Numbered from the stretch's first letter, positions 1-11,491 are shown. The stretch: 64,000 bases of DNA from Aurantibacter aestuarii (GCF_003008425.1 NZ_PXOQ01000009.1:379501-443500), one strand, 5' to 3'. A program made the numbers and translations. Notes: generated by a model not told the origin, from the sequence alone.

Positions 1-1
1 A

Positions 2-1171
2 GAAGTTGTTATCGTATCGGCTGCCAGAACACCAATTGGTAGTTTTTTAGGTTCACTTTCTACAATTCCAGCTCCAAAATTAGGAGCTATAGCTATAAAA
101 GGTGCTTTAGAAAAAATCAATTTAGATCCTGCTCTTGTAAATGAGGTCTTAATGGGACACGTGGTACAAGCTGGAACTGGACAAGCTCCTGCAAGACAGG
201 CTGCTATTTTTGCTGGTATACCAGACACAGTACCTTGTACAACATTAAATAAAGTTTGTGCATCAGGTATGAAAGCTGTTATGCAAGCCGCTCAAAGCAT
301 CGCTTTAGGAGATGCTGAAATTATTGTTGCTGGTGGTATGGAAAATATGAGTTTAATACCTCATTATATGCATGCAAGATCTGCTACAAAATTTGGACCT
401 GCTACTTTAATTGATGGAATGCAAAAAGATGGATTAGTAGATGTTTACGATCAAAATGCTATGGGTGTTTGTGCTGATGCTTGTGCTAAGGAATATAACT
501 TTTCTAGAGAAGACCAAGATGCATTTGCAATAGAGTCATACACTAGATCTGCTGCAGCATGGCAAGCAGGAAAATTTGACAAAGAAGTAGTTCCTGTTCA
601 AGTGCCACAACGTAAAGGTGACCCTATAGAAGTAAAAAGAGATGAAGAATTCTCTAATGTTAATATTGAAAAAATACCTGTATTAAGACCCGCATTTACA
701 AAAGATGGTACTGTAACTGCTGCAAATGCTTCTACTATAAATGATGGTGCTGGAGCAATGGTATTAATGAGTGCAGAAAAAGCTAAAGAATTAGGTTTAA
801 AACCATTGGCCAAAATAACTGGTTATGCAGATGCTGCACATGAGCCAAAATGGTTTACAACTGCTCCTGCCAAAGCTTTACCAAAAGCTTTAGATAAAGC
901 TGGAGTTTCTTTAGATAAAGTAGATTTTTTCGAGTTTAATGAAGCTTTTTCGGTTGTAGGTTTAGCCAATATGAAAATTTTAGGTTTAAATAGCTCTAAT
1001 GTCAATGTAAATGGTGGGGCTGTTTCTTTGGGTCACCCACTTGGATGTTCTGGAGTAAGAATTCTAATTACACTTTTAAGTGTTTTAGAACAAAATAATG
1101 CCAAAATTGGTGCAGCTGCTATTTGTAATGGTGGTGGTGGTGCTTCTGCAATGGTTATAGAACGTTTTTAA
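2..1171 (+). CDS. Acetyl-CoA C-acetyltransferase (thiolase), 5' end cut by window edge
   Basis: Thiolase that condenses two acetyl-CoA to acetoacetyl-CoA or cleaves 3-ketoacyl-CoA. The frame is open from base 2 and begins EVVIVSAARTPIGSFLG, the normal thiolase N-terminus, so only the start codon and a few residues are missing. The first internal ATG (152) is not the start. The nucleophilic Cys is in KVCASGM (Cys codon 257-259). The C-terminal His is in GGAVSLGHPLGCSG and the second catalytic Cys in ICNGGGGASA near the end. All catalytic residues are present. Whether it is biosynthetic (PhaA/AtoB-like) or degradative cannot be decided. A rho-independent hairpin follows, so transcription probably ends here. 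Confidence 0.93.
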   Translation, partial: EVVIVSAARTPIGSFLGSLSTIPAPKLGAIAIKGALEKINLDPALVNEVLMGHVVQAGTGQAPARQAAIFAGIPDTVPCTTLNKVCASGMKAVMQAAQSIALGDAEIIVAGGMENMSLIPHYMHARSATKFGPATLIDGMQKDGLVDVYDQNAMGVCADACAKEYNFSREDQDAFAIESYTRSAAAWQAGKFDKEVVPVQVPQRKGDPIEVKRDEEFSNVNIEKIPVLRPAFTKDGTVTAANASTINDGAGAMVLMSAEKAKELGLKPLAKITGYADAAHEPKWFTTAPAKALPKALDKAGVSLDKVDFFEFNEAFSVVGLANMKILGLNSSNVNVNGGAVSLGHPLGCSGVRILITLLSVLEQNNAKIGAAAICNGGGGASAMVIERF

Positions 1172-1208
1172 AAAAATAGTTTAAATTTTATTTTATTCAA
1201 CGTATTTT

Positions 1209-1248
1209 AGTCGCTTAATAGTAAGATCTACTTTAAGCGACTTTTTTT
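1209..1248 (+). terminator. Rho-independent terminator after thiolase gene
   Basis: A perfect 10-bp stem (arms 1209-1218 and 1233-1242) is followed by a run of seven T, 38 bases after the thiolase stop codon. Confidence 0.85.
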
Positions 1249-1265
1249 AATCAATAACCTAAGAA

Positions 1266-2015
1266 ATGCAATACGGAATTTGTAATTTAAGCATTATTCC
1301 TTTACGAATTGAACCAGCAGATACCAGTGAAATGGTCTCACAAATTCTTTATGGTGAACATTTTAAAGTGTTAGAAATTAGAAAAAATTGGACTAAAGTT
1401 AGGTTAGCATTCGATAAATATGAAGGTTGGATAGATACCAAACAATATATTTTAATTAAAGAAGAAGATTACAAAATATTAACTAATGAAACGTCTAAAC
1501 TGTCTTCAGATTTAGTAGATTTTGTTCAAGATGAACATACCCAATTATACACAATAAGTTTAGGGTCTACGTTAAATGGTTTAAAATTGCTAAACCATTC
1601 TTTTGAAGGACATATTATTGAAGAACAAAAACCAAAGTCACAATTAATTTCTACTGCTTTAAATTATTTAAATGCACCTTATTTATGGGGTGGCAAAACG
1701 CCTTTTGGAATTGATTGCTCCGGATTTACACAAATGGTTTATAAACTAAATGGATATAAATTATTAAGAGATGCTTCACAACAAGCAACGCAAGGTGAAG
1801 CTTTAAGTTTTATTGAAGAAAGTGAACCTGGAGATTTAGCTTTTTTTGATAATAACGAAGGTCACATAATACATGTTGGTATAATAATGGAAGACAATTA
1901 TATCATCCATGCCCACGGAAAAGTTAGAATAGATCGTTTAGACCATTCCGGGATTTACAACGCCGAAAAAAGACAACATACCCACAAGCTTCGAGTTATT
2001 AAAAAGATTGTATAA
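1266..2015 (+). CDS. C40 (NlpC/P60) peptidase with N-terminal SH3-like domain
   Basis: Probable cell-wall hydrolase of 249 aa that cleaves peptidoglycan stem peptides. Residues about 1-60 look like a bacterial SH3 domain, which binds wall peptide. The C-terminal ~130 residues are the NlpC/P60 papain-like domain. The catalytic Cys is in GIDCSGFTQMVY, the His in GHIIHVGII, and the third polar residue is near HAHGKVRID. No signal peptide is visible at the chosen ATG. In Bacteroidota many members of this family lack one, or act on recycled muropeptides in the cytoplasm. The gene stands alone between two terminators and faces the TPR gene. Confidence 0.88.
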   Translation: MQYGICNLSIIPLRIEPADTSEMVSQILYGEHFKVLEIRKNWTKVRLAFDKYEGWIDTKQYILIKEEDYKILTNETSKLSSDLVDFVQDEHTQLYTISLGSTLNGLKLLNHSFEGHIIEEQKPKSQLISTALNYLNAPYLWGGKTPFGIDCSGFTQMVYKLNGYKLLRDASQQATQGEALSFIEESEPGDLAFFDNNEGHIIHVGIIMEDNYIIHAHGKVRIDRLDHSGIYNAEKRQHTHKLRVIKKIV

Positions 2016-2051
2016 AAAAAACCTTTAGTTTATCACTAAAGGTTTTTTTTT
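2013..2051. terminator. Bidirectional terminator between convergent genes
   Basis: A 10-bp stem (2020-2029 with 2035-2044, 5-base loop) is flanked by an A run on the left and a T run on the right, so it can stop transcription from both the + strand peptidase gene and the - strand TPR gene. Confidence 0.88.
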
Positions 2052-2068
2052 AAGAATGTATTTGTTTT

Positions 2069-3325
2069 TTATTTACCTTCTTCTATTGAAGCTATTTTAG
2101 CTTTCAAATCATTTGCTTTTGCAGATTCTCCTAAGGCACTATAGATATTTTTTAATTGTGTTAAAACATCTAAGTTTTTTGTATTTGGGTTCTTTGCAAT
2201 AAAATCTTCTAAAACCTTTGCTCCAGATTTAAATAACTCATTTTTTTGTGCTTTAAGTACATCATACTTTTTAAAATCTGCTGAAGAAGATCCTAATGCA
2301 TTCATTTTTTCATTTAAAGCATTACCTTCATTAATCTTTATAGTAGATAAATTAAGTGCTGCATTAGCATAATTAGAATCTACTTCTAAAGCTTTTTTAA
2401 AAAAACCAGCTGCTTCTTCTGTCTTATTTTCATTCATAGCCAGAACACCTACATTATAAATCAAATCTGGATTATTTGGGTCTTTAGAAATAGCTAATTT
2501 AAATAACTCTGATGCTTTGTCTGTATTCCCTAATTGCAGATTGATATTTGCCTCACTTATGACTAAATTTGCATCATCCGGATTTTTTTCTCTTGCATCT
2601 TTAATTGCTGATAAAGCCTTTTCATTTTCTCCCTTTTGGATATAAATTAAAGCAATATTTTTTACAATCTCCGCTTCTTTAGATTCAGACATTTTCTCTG
2701 TTGGCTGAATGTGAGTTCCAATTTTAACAGCTTTATCTCTAGCTGCTTTATCCATTAATTCCTTTTCATTACTTAACTTGCTTACTGCAAAATACTGCAT
2801 CTCTTCTCCAGTGTACCCCAAGTCTCTTAATTGAATAAAATAATTTAACGCACCATCATAATCTTTTGCTAAAAGAGAAGACTGAGAAGCATAATATAAG
2901 TAAGCTTGGTCTGAAGTGTTAATTTTATATAAAGTTTCAAAACCTTTAGCGGCAACATCGTAGTTTCCTCCTATGTAGGCATTGTTAGCAGCCTGCAAAA
3001 GTGTGTTTTCTGCCATTTTTCGCATTTGAGTAACCTCAGCTTTATACTCGCCTTCAGCTTTATTTAAGCTTTCAATAGCTGCATCAATATCCTTTGGTTG
3101 TATTTTTCCTCCTGCATAAAGAGCTTGTGCCTTATTAAAATAATATTTCGCTTTAAGCTTATCGTCCATTGTGCCTAACATGGGCTCTAGACTTGGTATC
3201 ATAGCTTTAGCTTCGCTATAATTTTCCTTACTTACAGCTTTTTCAAATTCTTTAACCTCTTTTTTTTGAGCAAAAGTATAAAGCGAAAGACTTAATGCTA
3301 GTGCTACTATAATCTGTTTTTTCAT
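2069..3325 (-). CDS. Secreted tetratricopeptide-repeat protein
   Basis: A 418-aa protein with an N-terminal signal peptide (MKKQIIVALALSLSLYTFAQ), hence periplasmic or outer-membrane associated. The body is helical TPR-like repeats. The clearest lies at about residues 215-325, with repeated A/L/Y spacing such as NPDDANLVISEANINLQLGN and NPDLIYNVGVLAMNENKTEE. Such proteins are scaffolds, and no catalytic motif is visible. The start lies only 27 bases downstream of the gyrA stop on the same strand, so the two are probably co-transcribed. Its partner is unknown. Confidence 0.85.
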   Translation of the reverse strand: MKKQIIVALALSLSLYTFAQKKEVKEFEKAVSKENYSEAKAMIPSLEPMLGTMDDKLKAKYYFNKAQALYAGGKIQPKDIDAAIESLNKAEGEYKAEVTQMRKMAENTLLQAANNAYIGGNYDVAAKGFETLYKINTSDQAYLYYASQSSLLAKDYDGALNYFIQLRDLGYTGEEMQYFAVSKLSNEKELMDKAARDKAVKIGTHIQPTEKMSESKEAEIVKNIALIYIQKGENEKALSAIKDAREKNPDDANLVISEANINLQLGNTDKASELFKLAISKDPNNPDLIYNVGVLAMNENKTEEAAGFFKKALEVDSNYANAALNLSTIKINEGNALNEKMNALGSSSADFKKYDVLKAQKNELFKSGAKVLEDFIAKNPNTKNLDVLTQLKNIYSALGESAKANDLKAKIASIEEGK

Positions 3326-3352
3326 TTTAAAAAAATTAAATTTTAATGTTTA

Positions 3353-5905
3353 TTATTCTTCTTCAGATGAATTATCAATACTTGTGCCATCTTCATTTTC
3401 TGTAACATTTAAAATGTTTTCATCCATTTCAACTTCTTCATCTTCATCACGCATAACTTTCGCTACAGCCGCAATAGAATCTTTTCCTTTAAGATTGATT
3501 AATCGAACTCCTTGAGTTGCTCTTCCCATAGTTCTTAGATTTTCTACTGCTAAACGAATTGCAACACCAGATTTATTAATAATCATTAAATCATCGGTAT
3601 CTGTTACAGATTTTATAGACACTAAACCACCTGTTTTTTCAGAAATAGAAATGGTTTTAACTCCTTTTCCACCTCTATTGGTAATTCTATAAACCGCTTC
3701 TCCATCTTCAGGGTCATCAATAAAAGTACGTTTACCATAACCATTTTCAGAAACTACTAATACGGTTTCTTCCTGAGGGTTTTCAATAGTAACCATACCT
3801 ATAACTTCATCTTTATCATGAGCTAAAGTAATTCCTCGAACTCCAGAAGCATTTCTTCCCATTGGTCTTGTCTTAGCTTCTTCAAATCGGATTGCTTTAC
3901 CAGATTTAAGAGCTATCATAACCTGGCTGTTACCTGTGGTTAATTTTGCCTCTAATAACTCATCGTCTTCCTTAATGGTTATCGCGTTAATACCATTAGT
4001 TCTTGGTCTAGAGTATTGCTCTAAAGCAGTTTTCTTAACCTGACCGTTTTTGGTTGCCATAATTACATAGTGGCTATTAATGTAATCTTCATCCTTAAGA
4101 TCTTGAGTACATATAAATGCCATGACTTTATCGTCCTGCTCTATATTTATAAGGTTTTGTATGGCTCTACCTTTAGAAGTTTTAGAGCCTTCAGGTATTT
4201 CATATACACGCATCCAGAAACACTTTCCTTTCTGAGTAAAGAATAACATGTATTGGTGATTTGTACCAACAAATAAATGTTCTAAGAAATCTTCATTACG
4301 CGTGGTAGAAGCTTTTTGTCCTACTCCACCTCTATTTTGAGTTTTATATTCGTTTAAAGATGTACGTTTAATATAGCCAGCATGAGAAATAGTAATTACT
4401 ACCTGCTCATCTGGAATCATATCTTCAATACTTAAATCGCCACCAGCATATTCAATAGTCGAACGTCTATCATCACCGTACTTCTCTTTAACTACTACTA
4501 ACTCCTCTTTAATAATTTCCATACGACGTTCTTTTCTTGCTAAAACGTCTTTTAAATCTTCAATAGTTTTAAGTATTTCTTCATACTCACTTCTTAACTT
4601 ATCTTGTTCAAGACCAGTTAATTGTCTTAATCGCATTTCTACGATTGCTTTGGCTTGAATTTCAGATAACTTAAAGCGTTCAATTAAATTATTTCGCGCT
4701 TCGTCTGCATTTGAAGACGCTCGAATAATTTTAATTACTTCATCAATATTATCTGAAGCAATAATTAAACCTTCTAAAATATGAGCACGTTCTTCTGCTT
4801 TGCGTAATTCGTAGGTTGTACGTCTTACCACAACATCATGTCTATGCTCTACAAAATGATGAATTAAATCTTTAAGATTTAACATTTCTGGTTTACCATT
4901 CACCAGTGCAATATTATTTACACTAAATGACGATTGTAACGCAGTATATTTATAAAGTTTATTTAAAACAATATTTGGAATGGCATCTCTTTTTAAAACG
5001 TACACAATACGCATTCCGTTTCTATCCGATTCATCTCGAATGGTAGAAATACCTTCAAGTTTCTTATCGTTTATTAAATCTGCCGTTTTCTTAATCATGT
5101 CTGCTTTATTGACCTGATAAGGAATTTCAGAAACAATAATACATTCACGTCCTTGTACTTCTTCAATATTAGCTTTAGCACGAATTACGATTCGTCCTCT
5201 ACCTGTTTCAAAAGCTTCCTTAACACCATCATAGCCGTAAATTATTCCACCGGTAGGAAAGTCTGGAGCTTTTACATGAGTTATTAACTCGCTAATTTCA
5301 ATCTCTGGATTGTCTATGTATGCAACAATACCATCAACCACTTCCGTTAAATTATGAGGAGGCATGTTTGTTGCCATACCTACCGCAATACCAGAAGCAC
5401 CATTAACTAATAGTCCTGGGATACGTGTTGGAAGTACAGTTGGTTCTTCTAAAGTATCGTCAAAGTTTAATTTATGGTCTACAGTTTCTTTATCTATATC
5501 GGCAAGCATATCCTCAGATATCTTACGCATTCTAGCTTCCGTATAACGCATTGCTGCTGGACTATCGCCATCAACAGACCCAAAGTTACCTTGCCCATCT
5601 ACCAACATATAACGTAAACTCCATTCTTGAGCCATACGCACCATAGTATCGTAAACAGAAGTATCTCCATGTGGGTGATACTTACCTAAAACTTCCCCGA
5701 CAATTCTTGCAGATTTTTTATGTGCGGTGTTAGATCTAACACCTAGTTCATGCATTCCGTAAAGTACACGTCTGTGTACAGGCTTTAAACCATCTCTTAC
5801 GTCTGGTAGTGCTCGTGACACAATGACTGACATTGAATAATCAATGTAAGCCGATTTCATTTCATCTTCTATATTAATTGGAATGAGTTTCTCTCCTTCT
5901 GCCAT
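3353..5905 (-). CDS. gyrA: DNA gyrase subunit A
   Basis: Breakage-reunion subunit of DNA gyrase; with GyrB it introduces negative supercoils. The protein has 850 aa, close to the usual length. The active-site tyrosine is Tyr121 in MRYTEARM. The quinolone-determining region reads [11 protein letters not shown] (residues 77-87), with Thr82 and Asp86 at the E. coli Ser83 and Asp87 positions. The C-terminal beta-pinwheel carries the GyrA box as QNRGGVG (family QRRGGRG) and further NRGGKG-type blades. The last ~35 residues are a strongly acidic tail, common in the family and thought to tune wrapping. The gene is divergent from clpC across a 259-base spacer. Confidence 0.98.
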   Translation of the reverse strand: MAEGEKLIPINIEDEMKSAYIDYSMSVIVSRALPDVRDGLKPVHRRVLYGMHELGVRSNTAHKKSARIVGEVLGKYHPHGDTSVYDTMVRMAQEWSLRYMLVDGQGNFGSVDGDSPAAMRYTEARMRKISEDMLADIDKETVDHKLNFDDTLEEPTVLPTRIPGLLVNGASGIAVGMATNMPPHNLTEVVDGIVAYIDNPEIEISELITHVKAPDFPTGGIIYGYDGVKEAFETGRGRIVIRAKANIEEVQGRECIIVSEIPYQVNKADMIKKTADLINDKKLEGISTIRDESDRNGMRIVYVLKRDAIPNIVLNKLYKYTALQSSFSVNNIALVNGKPEMLNLKDLIHHFVEHRHDVVVRRTTYELRKAEERAHILEGLIIASDNIDEVIKIIRASSNADEARNNLIERFKLSEIQAKAIVEMRLRQLTGLEQDKLRSEYEEILKTIEDLKDVLARKERRMEIIKEELVVVKEKYGDDRRSTIEYAGGDLSIEDMIPDEQVVITISHAGYIKRTSLNEYKTQNRGGVGQKASTTRNEDFLEHLFVGTNHQYMLFFTQKGKCFWMRVYEIPEGSKTSKGRAIQNLINIEQDDKVMAFICTQDLKDEDYINSHYVIMATKNGQVKKTALEQYSRPRTNGINAITIKEDDELLEAKLTTGNSQVMIALKSGKAIRFEEAKTRPMGRNASGVRGITLAHDKDEVIGMVTIENPQEETVLVVSENGYGKRTFIDDPEDGEAVYRITNRGGKGVKTISISEKTGGLVSIKSVTDTDDLMIINKSGVAIRLAVENLRTMGRATQGVRLINLKGKDSIAAVAKVMRDEDEEVEMDENILNVTENEDGTSIDNSSEEE

Positions 5906-6164
5906 TTGATAAAATTTATTTAATTCTAGTTATTACAAAACGTGCTAATATAACCATTTCGTCGCTACCAGACTGGTTTTTTAATAGCTTTTTTAACTAC
6001 TTTTTATTAACAATAAATGTATCCTTTTTCGTTAATAAGTTCAAGTCTTAAAATTTGAGCAATTCATTTAAAAGTTGTCTATTAGTTAATATCTTATTAA
6101 AATAAGGTATGATTTTTGAATTAGAACAATTCAATCCTTAATTTTAAAGTAATAAACAAGCAAT

Positions 6165-8723
6165 ATGGACGACAATTTTTCACCAAGAGTAAAAGACGTC
6201 ATTGCATACAGTAAAGAGGAAGCCCTTCGTTTAGGGCACGATTTTATAGGTACCGAACATTTAATGTTAGGTCTTCTAAGAGATGGCAGCGGTAAGGCTA
6301 TTACAATTTTAAATGCTTTAGATATAGATTTAAATCACTTAAGACGTAAAGTTGAAATACTTAGCCCGGCAAATCCAAATATTACTGTTGGTAATAACGA
6401 TAAAAAAAACTTACACTTAACAAGACAGGCCGAGCGTGCCTTAAAAACAACTTTTTTAGAAGCTAAACTCTTTCAAAGTACTTCTATTAACACCGCTCAT
6501 TTGTTATTGTGTGTATTAAGAAATGAAAATGACCCTACCACAAAACTTTTAAATAAGCTTAAGGTAGATTATGATAATGTAAAAGAACAATTTAAGCTCA
6601 TGATAACTAACGACGACGATTATATATCTGACCCAAAAGCAGAGTCTTTCCAAGACGATGATGGCTCTACTGCAGAAAGCAGCTCTAACGATCCTTTTAA
6701 CTCACCTACTCAAAAAGGTAATAAAAAGTCTAAAACACCTGTCCTAGATAATTTTGGTAGGGATTTAACTGCTATGGCAGAAGAAAATAAATTAGACCCT
6801 GTAGTTGGAAGAGAAAAAGAAATAGAACGTGTATCTCAAATCTTATCACGTCGTAAAAAAAATAATCCATTATTAATTGGTGAACCTGGTGTTGGTAAAT
6901 CTGCCATAGCAGAAGGTTTAGCTATTATGATTGTTAAGCGAAAAGTTTCTCGTATCCTTTTTGGTAAAAGAGTAGTTACCTTAGATCTAGCCAGTTTAGT
7001 GGCTGGTACAAAATATCGCGGTCAATTTGAAGAACGTATGAAAGCGGTAATGAATGAACTTGAAAAGAATGACGATGTGATTCTTTTTATAGATGAAATT
7101 CATACCATTGTTGGCGCTGGTGGCGCAACTGGAAGTTTAGATGCGTCTAATATGTTTAAGCCTGCATTAGCTAGAGGCGAAATACAATGTATTGGTGCAA
7201 CCACTTTAGATGAATATAGACAATATATAGAAAAAGATGGTGCTTTAGAGCGTCGTTTTCAGAAAGTTATTGTTGAACCTACAAGCGTGGAAGAAACTAT
7301 TGAAATTTTAAATAATATCAAGTTAAAATACGAAGAACACCATAATGTAACGTATACTGATGAAGCTATTGAAGCTTGTGTGAAGTTAACCAATCGTTAT
7401 ATGACTGAACGTTTTTTACCAGATAAAGCTATAGATGCTTTGGATGAAGCAGGATCTCGTGTGCACATAACCAATATTGATGTGCCTAAACAAATTATTG
7501 AGCTTGAGAAAAAGCTTGAAGACGTAAAAGAACTGAAAAATACTGTTGTTAAAAAACAAAAGTATGAAGAAGCCGCTCGATTACGTGATGATGAAAAACG
7601 TCTGGAAAAAGAATTGGCAGTTGCCCAAGAAAAATGGGAAGAAGAAACTAAACTAAATAGAATTACAGTAACTGAAGATAATGTAGCAGATGTAATTTCT
7701 ATGATGTCTGGAATTCCTGTTAACCGTATTGCTCAAACTGAGAGTAATAAATTAGCAGAATTACCAAGTTTAATAGGTAATAAAGTTATAGGTCAAAAAG
7801 AAGCGGTTGAAAAAGTAGTTAAAGCTATCCAGCGTAACCGTGCTGGACTTAAAGATCCTAACAAGCCTATTGGTTCATTTATATTTTTAGGACAAACTGG
7901 TGTTGGTAAAACGCAGTTAGCCAAAGTGTTATCTAAAGAATTATTTGATAGCGAAGAAGCTATGATTCGAATAGACATGAGTGAATACATGGAGAAATTT
8001 GCTATTTCAAGATTAGTTGGTGCACCTCCAGGGTATGTTGGTTATGAAGAAGGCGGACAATTAACTGAAAAAGTAAGACGCAAGCCTTATGCTGTAGTAT
8101 TATTGGATGAAATTGAAAAAGCGCATCCAGATGTATTTAATATGTTACTACAAGTTTTAGATGATGGTTTTTTAACCGATTCTTTAGGAAGAAAGATTGA
8201 TTTTAGAAACACCATTATTATAATGACGTCTAATATTGGAGCTCGAAAATTAAAAGATTTTGGTTCTGGTGTTGGTTTTAGCACAGCTTCACAAAAATCT
8301 CAGGAAAATGCAAATGCAAGAGCCGTTATACAAAATGCTCTTAAAAAGTCGTTTGCTCCAGAGTTTTTAAATCGTATAGACGATGTTGTGGTATTTAACC
8401 CTTTAGAAAAAGAAGATATCAATAAGATAATTGATATAGAATTAGCTAAACTTTACAAGCGTATAGACGATTTAGGGTATCATATTGAATTAACCGATAA
8501 GGCAAAAGATTATGTTGCTTTAAAAGGTTTTGATAAGGAATATGGTGCAAGACCTTTAAAAAGAGCAATTCAAAAATATGTTGAAGATGCTTTAGCTGAA
8601 GAGATTATTACGTCTAAAATTCATGAAGGCGATAAAATTATTTTAGACCTAAATGAATCTACAGATGAGATTGTAATTTCTATAGAAAAGGGAAAACCGT
8701 CAGAAGAACCTAAAGAAGATTAA
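6165..8723 (+). CDS. clpC: ClpC-type AAA+ unfoldase of the Clp protease
   Basis: An 852-aa Hsp100 protein that unfolds substrates for ClpP. Domains in order: Clp N-domain repeats (about 1-145), a linker, the first AAA+ module (Walker A GEPGVGKS about 239-246, Walker [10 protein letters not shown]), a middle domain with a UVR-like segment ([20 protein letters not shown]) typical of ClpC rather than ClpA or ClpB, then the second AAA+ module (Walker A GQTGVGKT). The tripeptide VGF in [11 protein letters not shown] matches the IGF/VGF loop that docks on ClpP. The gene is single, divergent from gyrA, with its own terminator. Bacteroidota ClpC is a general proteostasis and stress factor. Confidence 0.96.
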   Translation: MDDNFSPRVKDVIAYSKEEALRLGHDFIGTEHLMLGLLRDGSGKAITILNALDIDLNHLRRKVEILSPANPNITVGNNDKKNLHLTRQAERALKTTFLEAKLFQSTSINTAHLLLCVLRNENDPTTKLLNKLKVDYDNVKEQFKLMITNDDDYISDPKAESFQDDDGSTAESSSNDPFNSPTQKGNKKSKTPVLDNFGRDLTAMAEENKLDPVVGREKEIERVSQILSRRKKNNPLLIGEPGVGKSAIAEGLAIMIVKRKVSRILFGKRVVTLDLASLVAGTKYRGQFEERMKAVMNELEKNDDVILFIDEIHTIVGAGGATGSLDASNMFKPALARGEIQCIGATTLDEYRQYIEKDGALERRFQKVIVEPTSVEETIEILNNIKLKYEEHHNVTYTDEAIEACVKLTNRYMTERFLPDKAIDALDEAGSRVHITNIDVPKQIIELEKKLEDVKELKNTVVKKQKYEEAARLRDDEKRLEKELAVAQEKWEEETKLNRITVTEDNVADVISMMSGIPVNRIAQTESNKLAELPSLIGNKVIGQKEAVEKVVKAIQRNRAGLKDPNKPIGSFIFLGQTGVGKTQLAKVLSKELFDSEEAMIRIDMSEYMEKFAISRLVGAPPGYVGYEEGGQLTEKVRRKPYAVVLLDEIEKAHPDVFNMLLQVLDDGFLTDSLGRKIDFRNTIIIMTSNIGARKLKDFGSGVGFSTASQKSQENANARAVIQNALKKSFAPEFLNRIDDVVVFNPLEKEDINKIIDIELAKLYKRIDDLGYHIELTDKAKDYVALKGFDKEYGARPLKRAIQKYVEDALAEEIITSKIHEGDKIILDLNESTDEIVISIEKGKPSEEPKED

Positions 8724-8724
8724 T

Positions 8725-8762
8725 AAAAACCTCCAAAACGTAATTGTTTTGGAGGTTTTTTT
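8725..8762. terminator. Strong bidirectional terminator between clpC and hutH
   Basis: A 15-bp perfect stem (8725-8739 with 8746-8760) with a 6-base loop. A-rich left arm and T-rich right arm serve both convergent genes. Confidence 0.92.
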
Positions 8763-8765
8763 ATT

Positions 8766-10256
8766 TTATGACTTGTAATACTTTAAAAAATCTATGGAAG
8801 CTTCAATGTCATCATGCAACACTTCATCTTCATTAATAAATGGCACAACTTTTCTATATTCTGAAATAAAGGTTTCTAAAGTTTTAGACGATTTTAAAGG
8901 TCTTCTAAACTCTAGAGCTTGTGAGGCATTCATAAGCTCTATAGCCAGAACACGTTCTACATTTTCAACCAAATCGTAAGCCTGAGTTGCCGCATTAGCT
9001 CCCATACTTACATGGTCTTCTTGCCCATTACTAGATACAATACTATCCACACTTGCAGGAGTTGCTAACTGCTTATTAGCACTTACAATACTTGCAGCGG
9101 TATATTGCGGAATCATAAATCCAGAATTTAAGCCTGGATTATTTACTAAAAATGCCGGAAGTTGTCGTTCACCAGAAATTAATTTATAAATACGACGCTC
9201 AGAAATACTACCTAATTCAGCCATAGCTATTTTTAAATAATCCAATGCTAAAGCTAAGGTCTGACCGTGAAAGTTTCCTCCTGAAATAATTTTATCTTCA
9301 TCTACAAATACATTCGGGTTATCTGTAACCGAATTGATTTCCGTTTCAAAAGTATTCTTTACAAAATCAATTGTATCTTTTGTAGCACCATGTACTTGTG
9401 GCATACATCTAAACGAATACGGATCTTGAACATGTAATTTTTTCTGTTTTATAATCTGGCTGCCTTTCAAAAATCCACGGATAGCTTCGGCTGTAGCGAT
9501 TTGCCCTTTATGTGGACGTATTTGATGAATTAAATCATTAAAAGGCTCAATTCTTCCATCAAAAGCATCTAGGGAAACACTTCCAATTTTATCGGCCAAA
9601 TAACTTAATTTTTCAGCCTTTATTAAATTATAAACGCCATAAGCACTCATAAATTGAGTACCATTTAAAAGTGCAAGACCTTCTTTGGCTTGTAATGTAA
9701 TGGGTTCCCAGTTAAACTGTTTTAAAATAGCTTCTCCGGAGATTTCTTTTCCTTTATAGTTTACTTTTCCTTTACCAATAAGTGGTAGAGACAAATGTGC
9801 TAATGGACTTAAATCTCCCGACGCTCCTAAAGAGCCTTGTGTATAAATTACTGGTAAAATATCATTATTATAAAAGTCTACTAAGCGCTCTACAGTTAAA
9901 AGTTGAACGCCTGAATTACCAAAACTTAAAGCCTTAATTTTAAGCAACAACATTAACTTTACAATTGCACCCGGCAATTTATTTCCTGTACCACATGCGT
10001 GAGACATGACTAAATTCTCCTGTAATTTGCTTAAATTGTTTTTAGAAATAGAAACATTATATAACGAACCAAACCCAGTATTAATTCCGTATATAGGTTT
10101 TCTATTCGTTTTTAATTTCTCGTCTAGAAATTGACGACATCTTGAGATAGCCTCTTTAGAGGTATCTGATAAAACAACCTCATTTTTGGACTGAATTAAT
10201 TCGGAAATTTCACGAATAGTTAGTGTATTTGTATTTATACTATAGGTCTGATTCAT
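8766..10256 (-). CDS. hutH: Histidine ammonia-lyase
   Basis: Converts L-histidine to trans-urocanate plus ammonia, the first step of histidine degradation. Length of 496 aa is normal. The Ala-Ser-Gly triplet that self-cyclises into the MIO electrophile is in GSLGASGDLSPL (about residues 141-152), and the N-terminal YGINTGFGSL motif carries the catalytic tyrosine. The other hut genes (hutU, hutI, hutG) are not adjacent, which is common in Flavobacteriaceae. A tyrosine ammonia-lyase-like specificity cannot be strictly excluded, but the sequence reads as HutH. Confidence 0.93.
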   Translation of the reverse strand: MNQTYSINTNTLTIREISELIQSKNEVVLSDTSKEAISRCRQFLDEKLKTNRKPIYGINTGFGSLYNVSISKNNLSKLQENLVMSHACGTGNKLPGAIVKLMLLLKIKALSFGNSGVQLLTVERLVDFYNNDILPVIYTQGSLGASGDLSPLAHLSLPLIGKGKVNYKGKEISGEAILKQFNWEPITLQAKEGLALLNGTQFMSAYGVYNLIKAEKLSYLADKIGSVSLDAFDGRIEPFNDLIHQIRPHKGQIATAEAIRGFLKGSQIIKQKKLHVQDPYSFRCMPQVHGATKDTIDFVKNTFETEINSVTDNPNVFVDEDKIISGGNFHGQTLALALDYLKIAMAELGSISERRIYKLISGERQLPAFLVNNPGLNSGFMIPQYTAASIVSANKQLATPASVDSIVSSNGQEDHVSMGANAATQAYDLVENVERVLAIELMNASQALEFRRPLKSSKTLETFISEYRKVVPFINEDEVLHDDIEASIDFLKYYKS

Positions 10257-10391
10257 AATTTTATAGAATAGGTGTCAAAAATGAGAATACTATTAATTTT
10301 ATGCAACATTATTGTTAATAATATTTAAATCAGCAACGAGTTAATTAAATAATGTTAAATTTGGTATATCAACTATAAAATAAAATATTAA

Positions 10392-11444
10392 ATGAAGAAA
10401 TTATTATTATGTCTTTGCGCAGTTGCACTATTTGGCTGTAAAGAAGATCCAAAAGAAGAACCTGCTAAAGACTATGTGACTTTTGCTGGAAAAATAGAAA
10501 ACCCAAATTCTGATTCATTATTTGTATATCTAGGTCGTGATTGGTCTAAAACTATAAAAGTTGCACCTGATGGTACTTTTAAAGATACTTTTAAAATTGC
10601 AGAACCAAATATGTATGGGTTTTATGATGGAAGCGAGTCTTCTTCACTATTTTTAAAAAATGGCTACGATTTAAATCTAACATTAAATACTGAAGAGTTT
10701 GATGAAACTATAGCATATACAGGAGAAGGTGCAGTAAGTAATAACTTTCTGGCTGAAAAGTCTCGTTTTGAAGAAAAAATCTTTGATGTGGATGCGTTAA
10801 GTGATTTAGATTCTACTGCTTTTGTTTCTAAAATAGCAGTCATAAAGTCTGATTTAAATAACTTTTACAATTCTAACAAAGAAGTAGATAGTATCGTTAT
10901 TGCTAAATCTAACGAAAGTCTTGAACCTATGGTAAAATCATTTTCGCAGTATATAAATCAGAAAATTGCTCTGAAAAAAGCATTACCTAAAGGTTCAGAA
11001 TCACCTTCATTTAAAGATTATGAAAATTATGCTGGTGGAAAAATGTCCCTAAATGATTTAAAAGGAAAATATGCTTACTTAGATATTTGGGCAACTTGGT
11101 GTGGACCATGTAAAGCAGAAATTCCTGCTTTAAAAGAATTAGATGAGGCATATAAAGATAAAAATATACAATTTGTAAGTATTTCTATTGACGATGAAAG
11201 AGCTCACAAAGGATCGATGGAAAAAGCTCATGAAGCATGGATGGCAATGGTAAAAGATAAAGAATTAACAGGTGTTCAATTAATGGCTCCTAAAGGTTGG
11301 GAAAGTCAATTTATTAGAGATTATCAAATAAACGGAATCCCAAGATTTATCTTACTTGATCCAGAAGGAAAAATTGTAACAGCAGATGCACCTAGACCTT
11401 CAAGTCCTAAATTAAAAGAATTATTTGGTTCTTTAGGAATTTAA
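10392..11444 (+). CDS. TlpA-like thioredoxin-fold lipoprotein with DUF4369-type N-terminal domain
   Basis: A 350-aa predicted lipoprotein. The lipobox is LFGC (Cys16), followed by a charged Lys/Glu-rich stretch. Residues about 25-125 form a beta-rich region like the DUF4369 domain that precedes many Bacteroidota thioredoxins. The C-terminal half is a TlpA/AhpC-TSA thioredoxin domain with WATWCGPCK (Cys237 and Cys240) and the cis-Pro loop NGIPRFIL. It probably acts as a membrane-anchored periplasmic thiol-disulfide oxidoreductase; the client is unknown. A TAAATTTG match to the -7 box lies at 10356-10363, without a convincing -33 element. Confidence 0.9.
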   Translation: MKKLLLCLCAVALFGCKEDPKEEPAKDYVTFAGKIENPNSDSLFVYLGRDWSKTIKVAPDGTFKDTFKIAEPNMYGFYDGSESSSLFLKNGYDLNLTLNTEEFDETIAYTGEGAVSNNFLAEKSRFEEKIFDVDALSDLDSTAFVSKIAVIKSDLNNFYNSNKEVDSIVIAKSNESLEPMVKSFSQYINQKIALKKALPKGSESPSFKDYENYAGGKMSLNDLKGKYAYLDIWATWCGPCKAEIPALKELDEAYKDKNIQFVSISIDDERAHKGSMEKAHEAWMAMVKDKELTGVQLMAPKGWESQFIRDYQINGIPRFILLDPEGKIVTADAPRPSSPKLKELFGSLGI

Positions 11445-11461
11445 GCACACAAATATTAAAT

Positions 11462-11491
11462 AAAAAGGCGACCAATTGGTCGCCTTTTTTT
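11462..11491. terminator. Bidirectional terminator
   Basis: A fully self-complementary element with arms 11462-11475 and 11476-11489 and a practical loop of AATT, ending in a T run. It lies between the convergent TlpA-like and nnr genes. Confidence 0.9.

Noticed and set aside
5658-5672. Thr82 in the GyrA quinolone-determining region (E. coli Ser83)
   Set aside because: Thr at this position is, to my knowledge, wild type in Flavobacteriaceae, and Asp86 is intact, so it is not evidence of acquired resistance.
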